Shown here one piece after another: positions 1 through 13,734 of a DNA stretch of 64,000 nucleotides (position 1 is its first letter; every line of letters starts with the position of its first letter). The notes under the pieces were generated by a model. It saw only the letters and a program-made list of their open reading frames with translations, did no database searches and was not told where the DNA came from. Source of the DNA: Epiperipatus broadwayi (Eukaryota; Onychophora; Udeonychophora; Euonychophora; Peripatidae); contig JAQFVV010006216.1 of the NCBI GenBank assembly GCA_028023455.1, positions 2,580,445-2,644,444 of the forward strand, written 5' to 3'. A program made the translations under genes and the position numbers.

Positions 1-3000
1 TGATGTATGAGACAAAGAAAAATGTCAGAAAATGCTGAAATCTGAGAGTTTGCTGCAATGAACTACCTCTTAAATTCCAATGAGGTAAAGTTATATGTCT
101 GGATATTGCGGGCTTTATAAACAATTAGTAAAATCATCATCTCAAAGTTTAATCACCGATTACATTGTTGACAGAAACCATTAACACAGCACAAGAATGA
201 AGATGGCGCTAGTTGTACTTCCTTTTATGATGAATCTGATTTCTTACCAGTTCACAAACAAACCGCATATTGTCAAATAGCGATAATGATTAAAAAATGT
301 ATAAATAAATGTAAAATTAAATAATGTAGTTAATAAAAAAAGTTTGTCTTGTATTAATTTTTTTCAAATATTTGAAATTTTTTTATTAGTCATACTTTAT
401 TTCCTTATTTTTTTTATGCAAATTTTAAAGTAATTTTTCCTTGTTGCTTTGCTTTTATGTGATTTCTGAAAATTACAGAATGTATCCCCCATTTTTCAAG
501 GTAAGTTAAGACTATTTTTGTGGGAATTATTTTAATGCAGGTTTCTGCTAAACATATCTACTGCATAAAATGAGACCCAGGTATATATAGAAAATGTTTT
601 TTACAACAAAATGTGTTCAAAGTAATTTTATACTAAAGATTGTCATCTAAAACCACATTTTACAAGAATGATCAATTCCTGCTAATATATATACATATTT
701 TAGTAAATTAAACTGCATTTTCACTAAAAAGATAAATATGTGTCTCACAGAAAATATGCTAATAGCAATTCTATATTGTAACAGTAGCTGAGTTCAAACC
801 CTGTTACAATGAGAGTAAATGAAATATACTAACCACCTGAATGAGTGAATGATAATATATATATATACTAAACATTCCATTGGGGTTGTTTGTTATAATT
901 AATTGTATTAACAGATATTGGATAGATTTTTATAAATGTAAAAAAATTTAAAAGGATGGTTATACACAAAGTTCTTGTTTTTTATATTACTTATTTCTAT
1001 GGGTTATTATTGTAAAACGATATTGTTATTGGCACATAAGTTTGTTTTAACAAAAGGAAAATGAAATATAAAATTAAAGAAAAAAGTAATGTAAAGACTT
1101 TGCAGTTTGTGCTGTGGCGGTTTTCTACTTGACGTCAGAAATTCTAAGGAGTAGCAATTAAGAAGAGTTAAACAATAGAAACCAAAAATCATGTTAAATG
1201 CATTCTGGAAGGGATAGCAAGACAGTGTATTGATAAACTGGCTCAAGACTTTTGTAAAAAAGAAAAGTGTAAGTCGGAGAGAGGGAATTATTATTATAAA
1301 AAAAAAGGAAGGATTATTTTTATTAGAAAAGGAGAAAAATGGTAAAAAGAGAAAGAACAGTTACATCAAGGAAGGTAGAAAAAAAATATGTTCAATAAAA
1401 GCTAATAATAATGGGCACCACCAAATTGCTGGGGTAGAAATATACATATAGGTTCGTTAAATCCGCTCTCAGAGTATAGCTGATCTGCATCATTCTTTCG
1501 AGACAACTCAGACCTATGGAGACTCTGGCCATATAAATTAGTTCAGCAAAGTAATTCTGGATGGTCAGAACAGCAGGATTTTTGCGACATAATTCAGAAT
1601 AACATACCTTGCTTATCCTGAATGAATTCAACTAGGATTCATATCGAAATATTATTTATCCACAAGTTCAAGGAATGTAGCCTTTGGGAATTACTACAGC
1701 GAATACTGTAAGCTTACAGGTCAATTGTCTTCCATGAGTGAAACCTCGGACTTCAAGGGGGCAACTATGACTTTATTGATACTAATAAATATAAAATTAT
1801 TGAATGCCAATACTAAGAAATATGTGGCTTATTTAAATTTAAATAAAAGAAAAGGGAAAGGAGGGGGAAACTAAAATAATTTAATCTGACATAAACTTTG
1901 GTGTATAATTGCCCTCCTTCATACAAGTCTATTACCATTGTATTTATATGTTGTGCATCTGTATTGTGTGATAGAGTTATTAACCTATATGTAAAGTAAT
2001 AAATATTGTTTCTTTTTAAACTATTAAATAGATTGTATGTTTATTTAGATTACGAGATCCATTCAACCTCGACATGCTAGTTATCACTTATAATGGCCTA
2101 TTAATATTCCTGGCCACATATCTCGCAAAAGGCATTTTCAGGTTAAACACAAAATATTACTTACACATAAATTTTGCCATAATAGAAATTAAAGTATAAC
2201 ACCGTTCTCCCATAGACATAGTCTCCCAAGCCTTGAGAATGAGCTAGCTAGGATAGGATACCCGAGTAAGATCAGTTAGAACCATTTTGTGTTTTCAAGA
2301 AGTATAATTCTTCCTATATAGCAATATTGGCGCTTGAGATCGGATATGACCAATGTTCATAAATATACTTGGTCGAAGCTATGGTGATAATCTACTCACA
2401 TTAAAGTTATAAATTAGGATCATGGGTGGTCAGTTAAAATATATATACATCTTACTTTGACAAAGCAATCGAAATTTAAAAAAACACACTCATATTGATA
2501 GAAAAATATTAATTATATTTAAAACATATATTTGTACTTGTCCCTTCTTATAAAACTTTATTTGTTTTAAAGATAGAAATTACACTTTTTGTGTTCTCAA
2601 AGCATATTACATAGCATTGATACAAGCATTTTTTCTATAAGGAATAAGTGTTCATCTTCATCCCAAATTATCAGGTAAAAGTCAAGCCTGCTGAAATATA
2701 TATATGTGTTGCACAGGGTTTAATCATTGTCATGCAGTGTAGATCTAGGTGACCTTTAATATAAAAGTATTTTGAAGCATTATTCAGATTTGATTAAAAA
2801 TAAATTTAAATCTTTATCACATATACAAAATTTATATTTATTATTTATTAATACAGGTCTGGAGTCTTTAAAAAAACATTCTGAAAATAATATCTGACAT
2901 TGAACTCAGTTTTTATATTCATCAGCAATATTTTACAAACACTCAGAAGTATTCAGTGTCAGATAAATCAGGATGGTATCACTTGAGAAAGGATTAGCTT

Positions 3001-5780
3001 CACAGATATGATAATTATAAGAAAGCTATAAACTCTTAATACCTATTACATGATTTTCTTAATTATGAGCCCTCAAGTAAATGCTATACATACATCTTTA
3101 TTTTCGAACACTAGCCTCTCCAAATTTAATTAGTTATTTTAATCATATCCTCTTTTTTTCCACATCATTTCATGAAACTTCTTTATTTCATTCATTATCT
3201 CATAGCCTTTTTCTGATCTTTTATAATTTCTTTCAATTAAAAATTTAAAATTTCATATCTATTGTAATCTCTTCAAGAAACACAGATGACCAATTTCAAT
3301 TTCAACATTATAATTCTTTTAATCATGTAAATTATAACTTTCTGTTATCTCGCCCATATATTTCACTTTTCGTCATTCATTAGTCCTTATAAATATTATT
3401 CCATATTGTACATTATGATCTCTTTCTATCCCTCTTCCCTATTACCCCCTCTATATATGTATATATTTATTTATTTATATTACAATGTATTGTGCTAGAG
3501 TGTGAGTATATATATATATAATAATATATTGTAAGCATAAATAATCCGCGTTTTCCAGATAATAATGCAATTTAATATCTCATGTTAAAATGACTTCTGG
3601 TTTTTACCTTTATTAATAAATATATAAAATTCAAAGTTGGAACTAATGCAGTTAGTTATGCATCTAGCAAAAGTTTCTAAAATCTTTTTTTCTACTTATC
3701 AAGCTAATAGCCAGAAATTCAAAATGCTCTAAAATTGTGAAGATCAAACACCAAGTCAATAATTATATATTTTAATAAACTCAAATCCATTCTAACTGCT
3801 GGGTACTTTTTTCCTCACTTGATTCTTTCAGTTAACTACAATATAAAAAAATATTTATTGCTATAGTAGAGTGGTGGATTCCTTAGCAGTGACACAAACA
3901 ACATCTCTTTCTTTCTCTTCTTCTGCTCCCCCCTCCCTCTTCATTTTTCCCTCCTCATCTTTCTCTGTCTATTGCAGCACAATCTATTGTAAACTTAAAT
4001 ACAATGGATGCAAAAAGTCAATGCAATTTTTTTAATTTTTTTTTTTTTTTATTGGCAAAAGTCAGAAAATGCTCTAAAGATGAGAATTAAATTACACCGT
4101 TATGAACTTAACCATTGATTTCTCAAGTTTATAATATATAAAACTAGAATAGACAGAGAAATGCTTGTTAGATAGATTTTTTTTTCCTTTTAATAATTAT
4201 AGTTTTTTTATTTCATTACGTTACAACAATAATGAACTATCATATACTAATCAAAAAAAAAAAAAAACAGAAAAACTAAGCAATAGAGTAATACGATCAA
4301 GGAATAACAAACAGATGATATTTAGTAATGATAGAGTACAACTGCTTGCCTCCTTCTTGTATAATTTGTTTTAATATCTTAATTTTAGAGTATCATCATA
4401 AACTATAGTAAACACTTTGTACATTAATTTTTACAAAAAAAAACTGGAGTATTAATATAAATATATTTATAATTTCATAATATTATATATATGAGTCAGT
4501 GTGTATTAGTCTATTTAAGTGTTGCACATGTTTTTAACCGAATAGTTTTTCAAGATTTCCAATCATTTTATTTATGTGAATACTTTCAAAAATAACATGT
4601 GAATGATATTTTAATGAAACTACGATCTTATATAAACTACATATAATGTATTTCCTTTTCTTGTGTAATATAAACTGAAAATGGACTGTCCAATACAATA
4701 AAATATATTTTAAAATAAAAAAGCAAAAGAATTTTTAAAAATTAAAAAATTTATTTAATAAAATTATACTAACATATTGAAGATGAGATACTAGATTTAC
4801 AATAAAATAAATGTAAACTAAAATTCATTAGATATTATGCATTCAGTAATAGTCAACTACTAAAAAAATAAACAATTAATTATTGACGACAGGCTATTGT
4901 TTTCAGTGACTAACTATTATATTTATATTAAATAAATATTAGTTTCATATTCAACTAACTAGAGGGCACCTCAACATTCAATATCACATGAAAGAACATC
5001 ATAATAAACTATATGGAGAGTACAAGAAACTTAATGATGAAAGAAAAGATACAAAAATTATACATTTTTTTATTTAGATCTTTACAAAAAAAAGGGGGGA
5101 GGGGCAGGAAATATGAATAGTTAATGGGATTAATGAAACAGCTTTTATTAAAATAAAATAAAAAAATTGTATAAAAATGAATCAGGTCTTGAAAAATGAT
5201 GACTTCATGATGATACATAATGTTTTCAGAAAAAAAAAATGTTTAACTTAATAATAAAATTTATAATTATTTATCCTATACACAGAAACATCTATTTTCA
5301 ACTAAAAAGAAGCAATTTTATGTTACAATAATATAAATATGCATGTTCATGGAAATATGTGTGTAAATGTAATTTGTCTAATCAGTGGCATTTTTCTCTC
5401 CCAAGTTCCATCATTAATATATAATAAATATTATTTATATGCTAAAAATAAAAAAAAACTGATAATTGTGAACTGATTTTAATTTACTTTGATTTGAGGA
5501 TTGTTATGTATTAAATTATGAAGCCATAAATTATATTAAGACCTGTTTTTAAAAGTATCTTTGAAATGTGTTCAAAGAATAAAAATAAATATTGTTCTAA
5601 ACATAAAAAATTGAAAAAGTGTAGCAATCAGTAAGAGTAAATGCATAAAGTTGGAAAAACTGGACAAATACAGAATAAACATTTTAAAAATAAAAAAAAT
5701 AAAAAACCCATGAAAAATAGGCTAATTTGAATTATAACAATTAAAATTACTTCTAAACAATGACACAAAAACCATTTTAC
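1..5780. other. Presumed LIG3 intron, no gene seen
   Basis: AT-rich sequence downstream of the motif III exon. Both strands were read for the next expected LIG3 exon and it was not found. Poly-A/T runs and short AT microsatellites are frequent (for example near 3450-3530 and 4020-4050). A less AT-biased stretch at 1440-1760 and another at 2200-2420 look like old repeat fragments but show no recognisable protein. A possible Pol III box B-like word (GAGTTCAAACCC) lies near 790, with no convincing partner box A. Confidence 0.5.
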
Positions 5781-5912
5781 CTTATGAATGCCAAGACTTC
5801 CAAAGGGTAATGGCTTGTTAGTGTTGGTGTCAATTAGAAGAACTTCACTATCAAGAATAAGATCTTGGCCATGGGGAAAAGCTTTAGGTATATAATCCTT
5901 AAAATGTTGGAC
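5781..5912 (-). CDS. LIG3: DNA ligase III, catalytic-core exon with motif III
   Basis: This 132-base exon encodes 44 residues beginning VQHFKDYIPKAFPHG, containing LILDSEVLLID and ending PLPFGSLGIHK. It continues the ligase III adenylation domain exactly where the exon at 20804-20959 stops. LDSEVLLID is nucleotidyltransferase motif III, whose acidic residue lies in the active site. Reading on the minus strand, the acceptor is TTAACAG (5913-5919) and the donor is GTAAAA (5775-5780); both junctions are phase 0. In the family the next residues are a lysine-rich start followed by a segment with FVFDCIYFND. No such exon is visible between 1 and 5780, so the 3' end of the gene lies outside the window. 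The exon is intact and its sequence looks constrained. Confidence 0.95.
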
Positions 5913-6086
5913 CTGTTAATAAAAATTACTTGTTAGAAAATAATCTTTCAAATCATTTTAATCAGTATTCAGTATCACAGTAATATATTCATTCAGCTTA
6001 AATATTATAAAATTATCATCACAAAATTATCAACATTTTCTTTATTTTAATACCAATTATAATTCGCATGATATTATTACCTATGC

Positions 6087-6978
6087 CTACACCAGCTGTT
6101 GTAACAGAGGCAAAACTCCCCATACAGTAATGACACCCAATGCAAGTCATAGCAATCAATGAAATGCAAAAAGATATGTATATAAAATCTCTTTCTAGTA
6201 CCTACTCATCCAACATTCCCAGACTAGTTTCTAGCTTGTGAATTTTGTCATTGAGGAGCTTTGGATCTGAGAACACTGCACATAGATCTTAGGATCTAAA
6301 GCAAATCCTCTAACAGCCATCTTTTACTTTTTAGTTAACTATAAAGATTTGAGTCCAAAATGAATAACACAATAATGTTTTCAATCCAAGTTCATTGGTT
6401 TGTATAGTCAAATAGACATGAATCCAGATATTGAATGAGTAGCTACTAGTTAAGAATTTTATGCACAAACCATCTTACATCCATTAATTACTTCGACTTG
6501 CACTGGGTGGTACTGCTATAGGATGAGTTTTCCCTCTATTCTAACAGCTTGGGTAAGCAATGGTAATCATGTGATGTTTTAGTGGTTTAATACTAACCCT
6601 GTCAAACAATATGATGGTGATTATAGTTATTAAAGAAGACCAAAGACATCAAAATGTATAGATGCTGCTTCAGATCTATATGACTATACAAGTGAATGAG
6701 CTTGGATTGAAAATATTATTTTTCACTTTGAACTCATAGCTTCATAGCTAACTAAAAAGATAAAAAGATGGCTGCTGGAGGATTACGTTAGATCCTAACA
6801 TTTAGATGCAATGCTCTCAGATCCAAGAATTCTCACTGAAGAAAGCCAGAAGTTAGAAACTAGTCTGGGAATATTGGATGAGTAGGCATTAGATAGGGAT
6901 TTTATGAAGTAGCCATCTTGTATCCATTGATTACTCTGGCCTGCACTGGGTGCACCATTGTATGGAGAGTTTTACCTC
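6087..6978. mobile_element. Foldback/MITE element, two joined diverged copies
   Basis: The stretch starts with a degenerate end (CCTACACCAGC, then GAGGCAAAACTCCCC at 6107) and ends in the inverse (TATGGAGAGTTTTACC near 6960). The left part runs to about 6575 and finishes with the outer end word ATCATGTGATG; the right part (about 6640-6978) is a right arm of the same family. Diagnostic internal words are CTACTCATCCAACATTCCC and its inverse GGATGAGTAGGCATTAGAT, and GAGCTTTGGATCTGAGA. No transposase is encoded, so this is a non-autonomous element. Compare the copies at 46.3 and 50.8 kb. Confidence 0.8.
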
Positions 6979-7917
6979 AGTTATCCCAATTATAATTTAT
7001 TTTCTTTTAACATTATTGATATATTATTTTTATTATTAAATATGTACTCCTTTTCTCTAATATTCCATGCTCAGAATTCTTTTTGTCATTTGTTGGAAAT
7101 GTTAATTAGCCAACAACCATTTCTTCTGGCATACTCTCATACTTTAATATGAATCACTATTTCAAAAAAATAATACTCTGATAATCTGGTACTATATAAT
7201 TTTACTATAAAGACTTTCTATTTTGAAGGCAAATTTTAGAACTCGGTCAAATTTTACAGAATTAAATTAATAATTTAATTTCTATTATAATTTAATAATT
7301 CAATTAATTAAGCTATTTTAATTATATTTTCAAATTTATTTAATTTCAGTAATTCTAACGTTTTTTGAAATCTTTGTCATGGAATCCATGACAAATTATT
7401 AAAAAATAATAAAATATAAAAACATATTTTATAAAAAAAATCATAAATCTAATGTAATGCTAAATATATTCTTCCAAATAAATTAACTGTGCTGCAAGCT
7501 TCTCTTAAAAACAGATACCAATAATTCATTCAAAAGATTGCTTTCTCTCTTTTACAAACCATGGGTACTTCTAGTGAAGTTGCATTAATTTTATATTCTG
7601 TTATTTCTGAAAAGAAGTAGAAGCAGTTAAAATTTCTGAAATCTATCAAAAAACATAATATACCCACATTCTCTGGTTTGGATCTGACTCTGTTAGTTCT
7701 AACATTCATTAGAATATGTTTTGTTGATAGCTTGTGGGATTTTGTCTACTTCCATTTCTATTTCACATATACATTTAAAATTATGAGTATTAATATTCCA
7801 TTATTTTTGTAAATATACTTTTTAGTTTCTGTTATTAAATTATATATATCGAAATTTACGTAATAATACAAATTAACTTTTTATATATAGATCATTTTCT
7901 AAGTTTTTTGCATGTGT

Positions 7918-7920
<3 letters not shown>
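6979..7920. other. AT-rich intronic stretch, nothing coding
   Basis: No gene seen. The sequence holds TTAAT-rich runs (7260-7330) and a small perfect hairpin GTCATGGAATCCATGAC near 7376. Confidence 0.5.

Positions 7921-7923
<3 letters not shown>

Positions 7924-7982
<59 letters not shown>
7924..7982. repeat. (TG)n microsatellite
   Basis: About 29 uninterrupted TG units, followed by a short (TA)n tract at 7989-8000. The length and purity suggest a polymorphic locus. Confidence 0.98.
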
Positions 7983-7989
<7 letters not shown>

Positions 7990-9630
7990 ATATATATATA
8001 AATAAAACCCAAAAGATAACCTATGTATAAAAAGGATGAAATATATGTTAAGTAAATTTCAGTGTATATATTTTAATAACATAACAACAAAAAAAAACTG
8101 ATTTTATATGGAAATATTAGAATACAAAATAAATAGTAATAAAACAAAGCAAAATAAATCTGTCAATGACTAAATAATCACAAATAATTAAGAAGACAAA
8201 ACAGCTATAATCTTTATAAAAAATATGATTTGGTCAATTTCTGTGTATTTTTGTCAAAGATCAGTTTTTACAATAATTATAATGAATACTACATAGTTTT
8301 AGCATTTGTAAATGGTCAATCAGCGATTGTTTTAAATTCAACTCTTATCAAATATACTACTTTTACAGAAAATTTCCTTAAACAACTTACAATGAAAAGA
8401 TTTTTTAACTAATATCTCTACTCTTTGCACAGACTGATGAAAGAAATACACTATTACATTACATATATAAACTGTGTATATATTTTCCTGATCAAAAGAA
8501 AGATCCCTTACTTCTTAAAGACAAGCCTACAAGTTCAAACTTTTTTCGGTGATAAAAAATGAAATAGATGGATTTTAGTAATTTCATTGTACTGAATCAA
8601 AATTGCATTTTGTTTTCCTGTATCACATTTAGCTCAATAATGTAAAATGTTATTTTGACATTACATAAAATTTTTGATATTTTAGTATTGATATTATGTA
8701 GGAATATGCAACATGCAATTTTATTTTTCCTACATAAACACAAAAAAAGATTCGTTGTAAACAATAAGATGGTTTGTATATTACTTTTATTTATGTTTAA
8801 GCTGGCAAAACTGAAGCAGTAAATGCGTATTTAAAACCAGTGGAGCATGCGTATAACACATTTAAATTAATAGCACTAATTGAAATAGAAAATACAGGGT
8901 TATTCATACATAATTTTATTAAGAATATAATGATGAATATTTAAGGAAAAAATTATGCCTATAGCATGTACATACATATACTTATGGGGAAGCTACTTTT
9001 TAATAAAGCAAAAAATGAATAAATTCAACAAAATATTAAATGTTTGTGGGGAAACATATACTCAAATATGCTTCAAAATGCTGTTTAGATGAGATATTAA
9101 ATGCCTGAGATTTCATGAAGGGTTCTTACAAATATGAATATGTTTTTGGGCATTTAAAACAATTTTTCATTTCAGAAATTTTTCTATTTCATCCCTTAGG
9201 TTTTGTTCTTTAAGTACCAAATTATGCATGCAAAGAAACGAAATGATACAACATACAAATAAAACAATTTAACAAGCAAAGTATATAAAGAACAGATTAA
9301 ATAGCTGATAAGATATGGATATTTAATTCCTTGTTTTTCTTATTGTAATTGATAACACTGACCATACAAAAATTGCTGTCATTGTAATGATTCTTCTGCT
9401 CATGCCAATAGATGCTATTACAAATGGCATTGCCTTTCATTTAACATAGTGTGTGCGCTTAAATATATTTAATGATTAAGATAGAAAAAAACAGAAATAA
9501 ACACAGAAAATATATTACAAAAAAAAAAAAATCAATAAAAAAAATCTAATAAATAGGATTGTTAAATATATATATAGGTACATATACTATGATAAACAAA
9601 TGCATTTAATCTTTTACATAGAATTTTAAA
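7983..9630. other. AT-rich intronic stretch, nothing coding
   Basis: No exon, RNA gene or recognisable mobile element seen. Homopolymer runs and short AT tracts only. Confidence 0.45.
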
Positions 9631-9965
9631 TATAGGGGATTTGAACACAGACTTTCAAGCACCCTTCAACTATCCACACTATCTCATTCAAGCATCCTTC
9701 AACTATCCACACTATCTCATACTACTGATGCATATGACCACACACATGTAGAAAAGATAAATAAGCACTCATCAGTTGGTCTAGATTATCATTTCCCACA
9801 AATATATATATAATCAGTGCTCAGTTTATATTAAAATAGCAAATCTTCATACTTTAATGGAGAGGCTTCAATCTACTCCAATCTCCAACTCTTCAGCCAT
9901 CCATTCTATTGAAAATCTGATGATGGAAAGCTCAAATCCCATGCTTATGCCAAATGATTTACAAT
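9631..9965 (-). mobile_element. tRNA-derived SINE, family A, copy 1
   Basis: Read on the minus strand the element has a Pol III box A-like word (TGAGATAGTGTGGATA) followed by a box B-like word (TGTTCAAATCCCC), as in a tRNA-derived SINE head. The + strand starts GGGGATTTGAACACAGACTTTCAAG. The body includes TTTATATTAAAATAGCAAATC and ends near GAAAATCTGATGATGG. A second, longer-spaced copy at 60351-60655 shares the head and body in the same order. Copy 1 carries a 33 bp internal tandem duplication at 9656-9721, which duplicates the box A region. Confidence 0.75.
9656..9721. repeat. 33 bp tandem duplication inside the SINE
   Basis: CAAGCACCCTTCAACTATCC and its near-identical neighbour CAAGCATCCTTCAACTATCC start 33 bases apart. 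The other copy of this SINE family (60.35 kb) has a single unit, so the duplication arose in this copy. Confidence 0.9.
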
Positions 9966-10140
9966 ATCGTCAAAATATTATATAATTAATATTATTTAAT
10001 ATTTACTTTCAAAGTGTTTAATAAAGACAATAGCAATAACTGAGAATAGATCAAAGCTTTGCTGTTTTCGCACTCTTGATATACTAAGCCATAGTGTTCT
10101 TAAAACACTTATAATAAAAATTTCATGAAAATCTTTAAGA

Positions 10141-10920
10141 TTAAAATACGTTTTTACATTCACAATCGCACGGATAATAGAACGCGAACTTGTTGGGTCG
10201 TATCTTAACTGATAGGTAATCTTGAAAAGGAATGTCAGCCCAACACTTCCAGCCGAATAAGATGAGGCAGAAATTTAAAACAGTTTCTGTTTATACACAT
10301 AGTTTTAAAAAAAGGATCTGGTTTCTTATTTATATCCAGACTTCAGTCGCGCTCATCTTATTGCGTATCTGGAGATTTCTAACGAATATGCTAAGCAAAA
10401 CTCAACTAGAAAATATGACTGCAATACAGCATATATAATTAAATGCCCCAAACAATCACAACTAAAGCTATATAATTGTATTATAAAGAGAGATGCGTGA
10501 GAACATATCTCAGCATTGTATATTACAGCTGTAGATACTTTTAAAAACAGACACACAGAATTGCGCCACAAGTAGATGTAGAATGAAGAAATTAACATTT
10601 TCGTATTCAGGGCATCGGTTTCCATTAGAATAATATAATTTCTATTTTATCGAGCGACTACTTTAACAGAGGTACCTGTTACTATTTATCTATTTCTTTA
10701 AGACACATATATTGCTAATCAAATTAGAATACTTTTGCTTATCAATAATTTCATCTGTTAAATAGATTTTAAAAAATAATATTAATTTTATTTCTTTCAA
10801 CCGAAACTAGAGGGCAGAATAATCCAAAGTCATTTAAAATCCGGCTTTTAGCTATAACTACGTATAATTAATATACGCGAGGAACTTTTTATTAAAGGAC
10901 GAACACTTCTAAAATAAAAA
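10141..10920. other. CpG-richer island of unknown function
   Basis: About 20 CpG dinucleotides by eye in 780 bases (for example GAACGCGAAC, TCAGTCGCGCTC, ATCGAGCGAC, ATACGCGAGG), whereas neighbouring stretches of this length have only a few. The sequence is also less AT-biased. Open frames of 68 residues (+) and 90 residues (-) overlap here, but neither resembles a known protein and they contradict each other. The island could be a young insertion, an unmethylated intronic regulatory element or an unrecognised gene fragment. Confidence 0.4.
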
Positions 10921-11267
10921 TCAAAAGAAACAGCATTATTTCTTAAACATCAATTCAAATTTTTATTATCATAAACAGACAGAAAGAATTATGACGGACC
11001 AAAATAAATAAAACACAAATTTTAAAGATGAAAAAAAAATTATCCATTAAATTTAATTATAGCATTGTAATATGAAAGAGAATAAATTAAGATCCAAAAT
11101 AAACATTATTATAAGATTATTAATTTCGAAAAAATAAATAGAAATGACGTTTATTTTGGTGAGATTTAGTTTTAAAAGAATTTTATTTAGGGAGAATATT
11201 GGTTTTTTAATACATTAACTTTTTATAGTACATTGACTAAATAAGAGTCTATAATGTCACTACTGGG

Positions 11268-11518
11268 TTGGTAGTGGATGATTTATGGAAATATTAATCC
11301 AGGGTATGGAATAAATCCTGTGGTTTATAGATTGTTGTCATAAGCTATCTGGAAATGTATTGGGCTTTGGAATTTGGAATAGATTCCAGGTTTCTTCAAA
11401 TAAAAATTTGGAGGAAAGGGTCATGTCTTTATTTTTGATTTTGTTTAAGAGAGAAATGAATAGACTGTTTGGGTCTGGTGGAGGATTTGTGAATACTAAT
11501 TTGGTGAGATTTACATAA
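11268..11518 (-). pseudogene. Coding-like fragment, unidentified
   Basis: On the minus strand about 60 codons run open in one frame through words such as FTNPPPDPNSLF and FEETWNLFQIPKP, before two stops. The composition (prolines, tryptophans, few poly-Ile/Lys runs) differs from random AT-rich frames nearby. It may be a LINE or other retroelement fragment, but I do not recognise the family. It lies just outside the left end of the hAT element. Confidence 0.3.
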
Positions 11519-11968
11519 TGACCAATAACAAATTTACAAACTAAGACTGAGATTTAATAAACAATTTTGCTACATATGTAATATATACCCGTCAAGAGAA
11601 TAGTATAAAACGGCCACAAGGACTTTTCGATACCTTAAACCAGTGTTTCTCAACTGACTACATGTCGCGGATCAAAAAAAAAAATTATATTTTTTATTAC
11701 ACGGATCAAATGAAGTTTTTAATTTAAAAAAATGGAAGAAAAAACTGGTGTTTTTATAGTAAAATATAATTAATGTTGTGTTTCACAAATTTAATATATA
11801 TATATTTTTTCAAAGAAGAATCAAAATTCACAGAAAAATCGACAAAACTATACAAAAGTAAACTAGCAAAATATTAAACAAATAATAATAAAAATCTGAA
11901 GAAAAGTCAAGTATAATATTTAAATAATTGAGGGAAACACAATTATAATTATACAGTATAATCAAAAA

Positions 11969-13700
11969 CTAATGGGATTGTTGCAGATTCTTTTCAATAA
12001 TTAGTTTATCAGGTTTTGGAGATATATTTTGGACTTCTAAACACAAAGCTGGATTTATTAATAAACGATTTCTTTGTTTTGATTTTATGAATGTCATTGC
12101 AGAAAACGGCAATAACTCTTTTAAGGCTTTTTTGTGTAATTCCAGATATTCAGTTATAATTTAACCCAAAATTGAGTTATACTTGTAGAATTAAATTATA
12201 ACTAAAGTACCATACAACTTAAGTCTATTCATTTTTTCTGTTCCAAGTCAGGTTATTTTCTTGTTCAATAAACAGATTTAAAATCCATATGTTGCTTTTA
12301 AGTGTGTCTTCTTTCTGTGGATAATATTGATCAAATGCACAACAAAGCCCTGTTAAATGTCCATAAATAATAATTTTCAATTCACCATATTTCTATCAAC
12401 TTCATTTATCAATTCTGAAAATAAATTAAACATGTCATTGTTTTTTTCTTCTACAGCCTTGCAACATAGTTTTAACTTTTTCTTGAATGCTTCAATTTTA
12501 TTCCATAAATCAAAAGTAGTACTATTTCCTTGCAGGTTTAAATTTAGTTAATTTATAATGAAAATATATCTGACAAGTAAGCCAAAACAATCCACTAGAA
12601 AATATTTCTCAATTCTGAATTTTTTGTTTCTAGAATTGTTCCGACTTCTTTTCTTAATTCATAAAGTCTTGTTAATAGTTTCTCTCTGAACAATCATCAT
12701 ATTTCTGCATAAAGTAGTAAATTTTCATGCCCAGATCCCATTTCATGCTATAAACTTGAAAATAGTTTTGAATTTATTGTGATGCATTTAAAATAATTTA
12801 TTAATTTTATTAAATGACTATGAACATTGTTCAAGTCTGAAGACAATTAATGAATAAAAATCATTTTGGTATCCGCTACTTCTTCAATTTTTTTTACAAC
12901 TCCTGAATATTTTCCAATCATACTTGCCACTTCATCAGTATATATGCCAACACAACTTTTCCAATTAAGTGAGTTATTTTCAATATAATTATCAATTGTT
13001 TTAAATATATCTAATTTAGATATGTGATTAGGAAGTTCAATGCAACAAAAAAATTCATCTTTTGCATTCTTGATTTCATAATCAATATAACAAATATAAC
13101 ATAAAAGTATGGCTTTATTGGTAACATCTGTACAAACAATGATTTGCTTACTTTTTGAATTAACTGATCTTCAACATCAGTCACTAATTTATTAAACCTG
13201 CGTTGAATAATATTATTGGAAAGCGGCAAAGTTTTCATTTTGTTTCCAGCAAATGTACTTAGGATTTCAGACCACACATCTATTAAACATGATTTAATTA
13301 AGTTTTCAGCAATAAAAGATTGCTTTTGCATTTAGAAATCCTTAAAGCAACTAAAAATAATACTTTTACAAAAGACTTATCGATTAAAATATTTTTTTTA
13401 AAAGATGATTTTTGTTTTTTTAATTCAACACTTTTACATTCAAAAACATCCAGTGTCTTATTTTGTAAATTTGAATATTTGGTCTGTAAATAATGCATTA
13501 ATTTTGCTGACTTCATACATTCATTGGATAAAATTTCTCTGCAAATAACGCATTAAGGTTTGAGTAAATATTCTTCTGACTCAGTCCAAGAAATGAAACC
13601 GAATTTTAAATAATCAGGATTCGTTTTGCCTGAGATGAATCATCGTGTGAATAAATAATATTTTCATTAGCATTCAAAGTACTTATACTTGGTTTTTGAA
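11969..13700 (-). pseudogene. hAT transposase pseudogene, BED-finger type
   Basis: The order on the minus strand matches the ZBED5/SCAND3-like hAT family. First come NPDYLKFGF and a BED finger starting CVIC (13541-13552) through SNECMKSAKLMHYLQTKY; the last histidine of the finger is a tyrosine here. LPLSNNIIQRRF and DVEDQL follow (13140-13230). A long open core with FKTIDNYIE and CVGIYTDEVASMIGKYSG lies near 12890-13010, then HENLLLYAEI (about 12710), TRLYELRKEVG (about 12640), and finally KKALKELLPF with a stop at 11969. The family aligns colinearly over about 1.7 kb. At least two frameshifts and several stops break it (for example around 13135 and after 12870), and the usual cysteine/alanine-rich segment after LLPF is deleted. 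In life it would catalyse cut-and-paste transposition; this copy cannot. Confidence 0.9.
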
Positions 13701-13734
13701 AAAAGACTGCAATAGTTTTGATATTTTCTGGTTA

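Noticed and set aside
1007-1631. Three short overlapping open frames on both strands
   Set aside because: Lysine/phenylalanine-rich, mutually overlapping, no domain; chance frames in AT-rich DNA.
3860-3960. Possible SINE head near TAGTAGAGTGGTGGATTCC
   Set aside because: No box B follows; the next bases are a CT-rich low-complexity run.
7924-8000. CRISPR-like or regulatory repeat
   Set aside because: Simple dinucleotide microsatellite without spacers.
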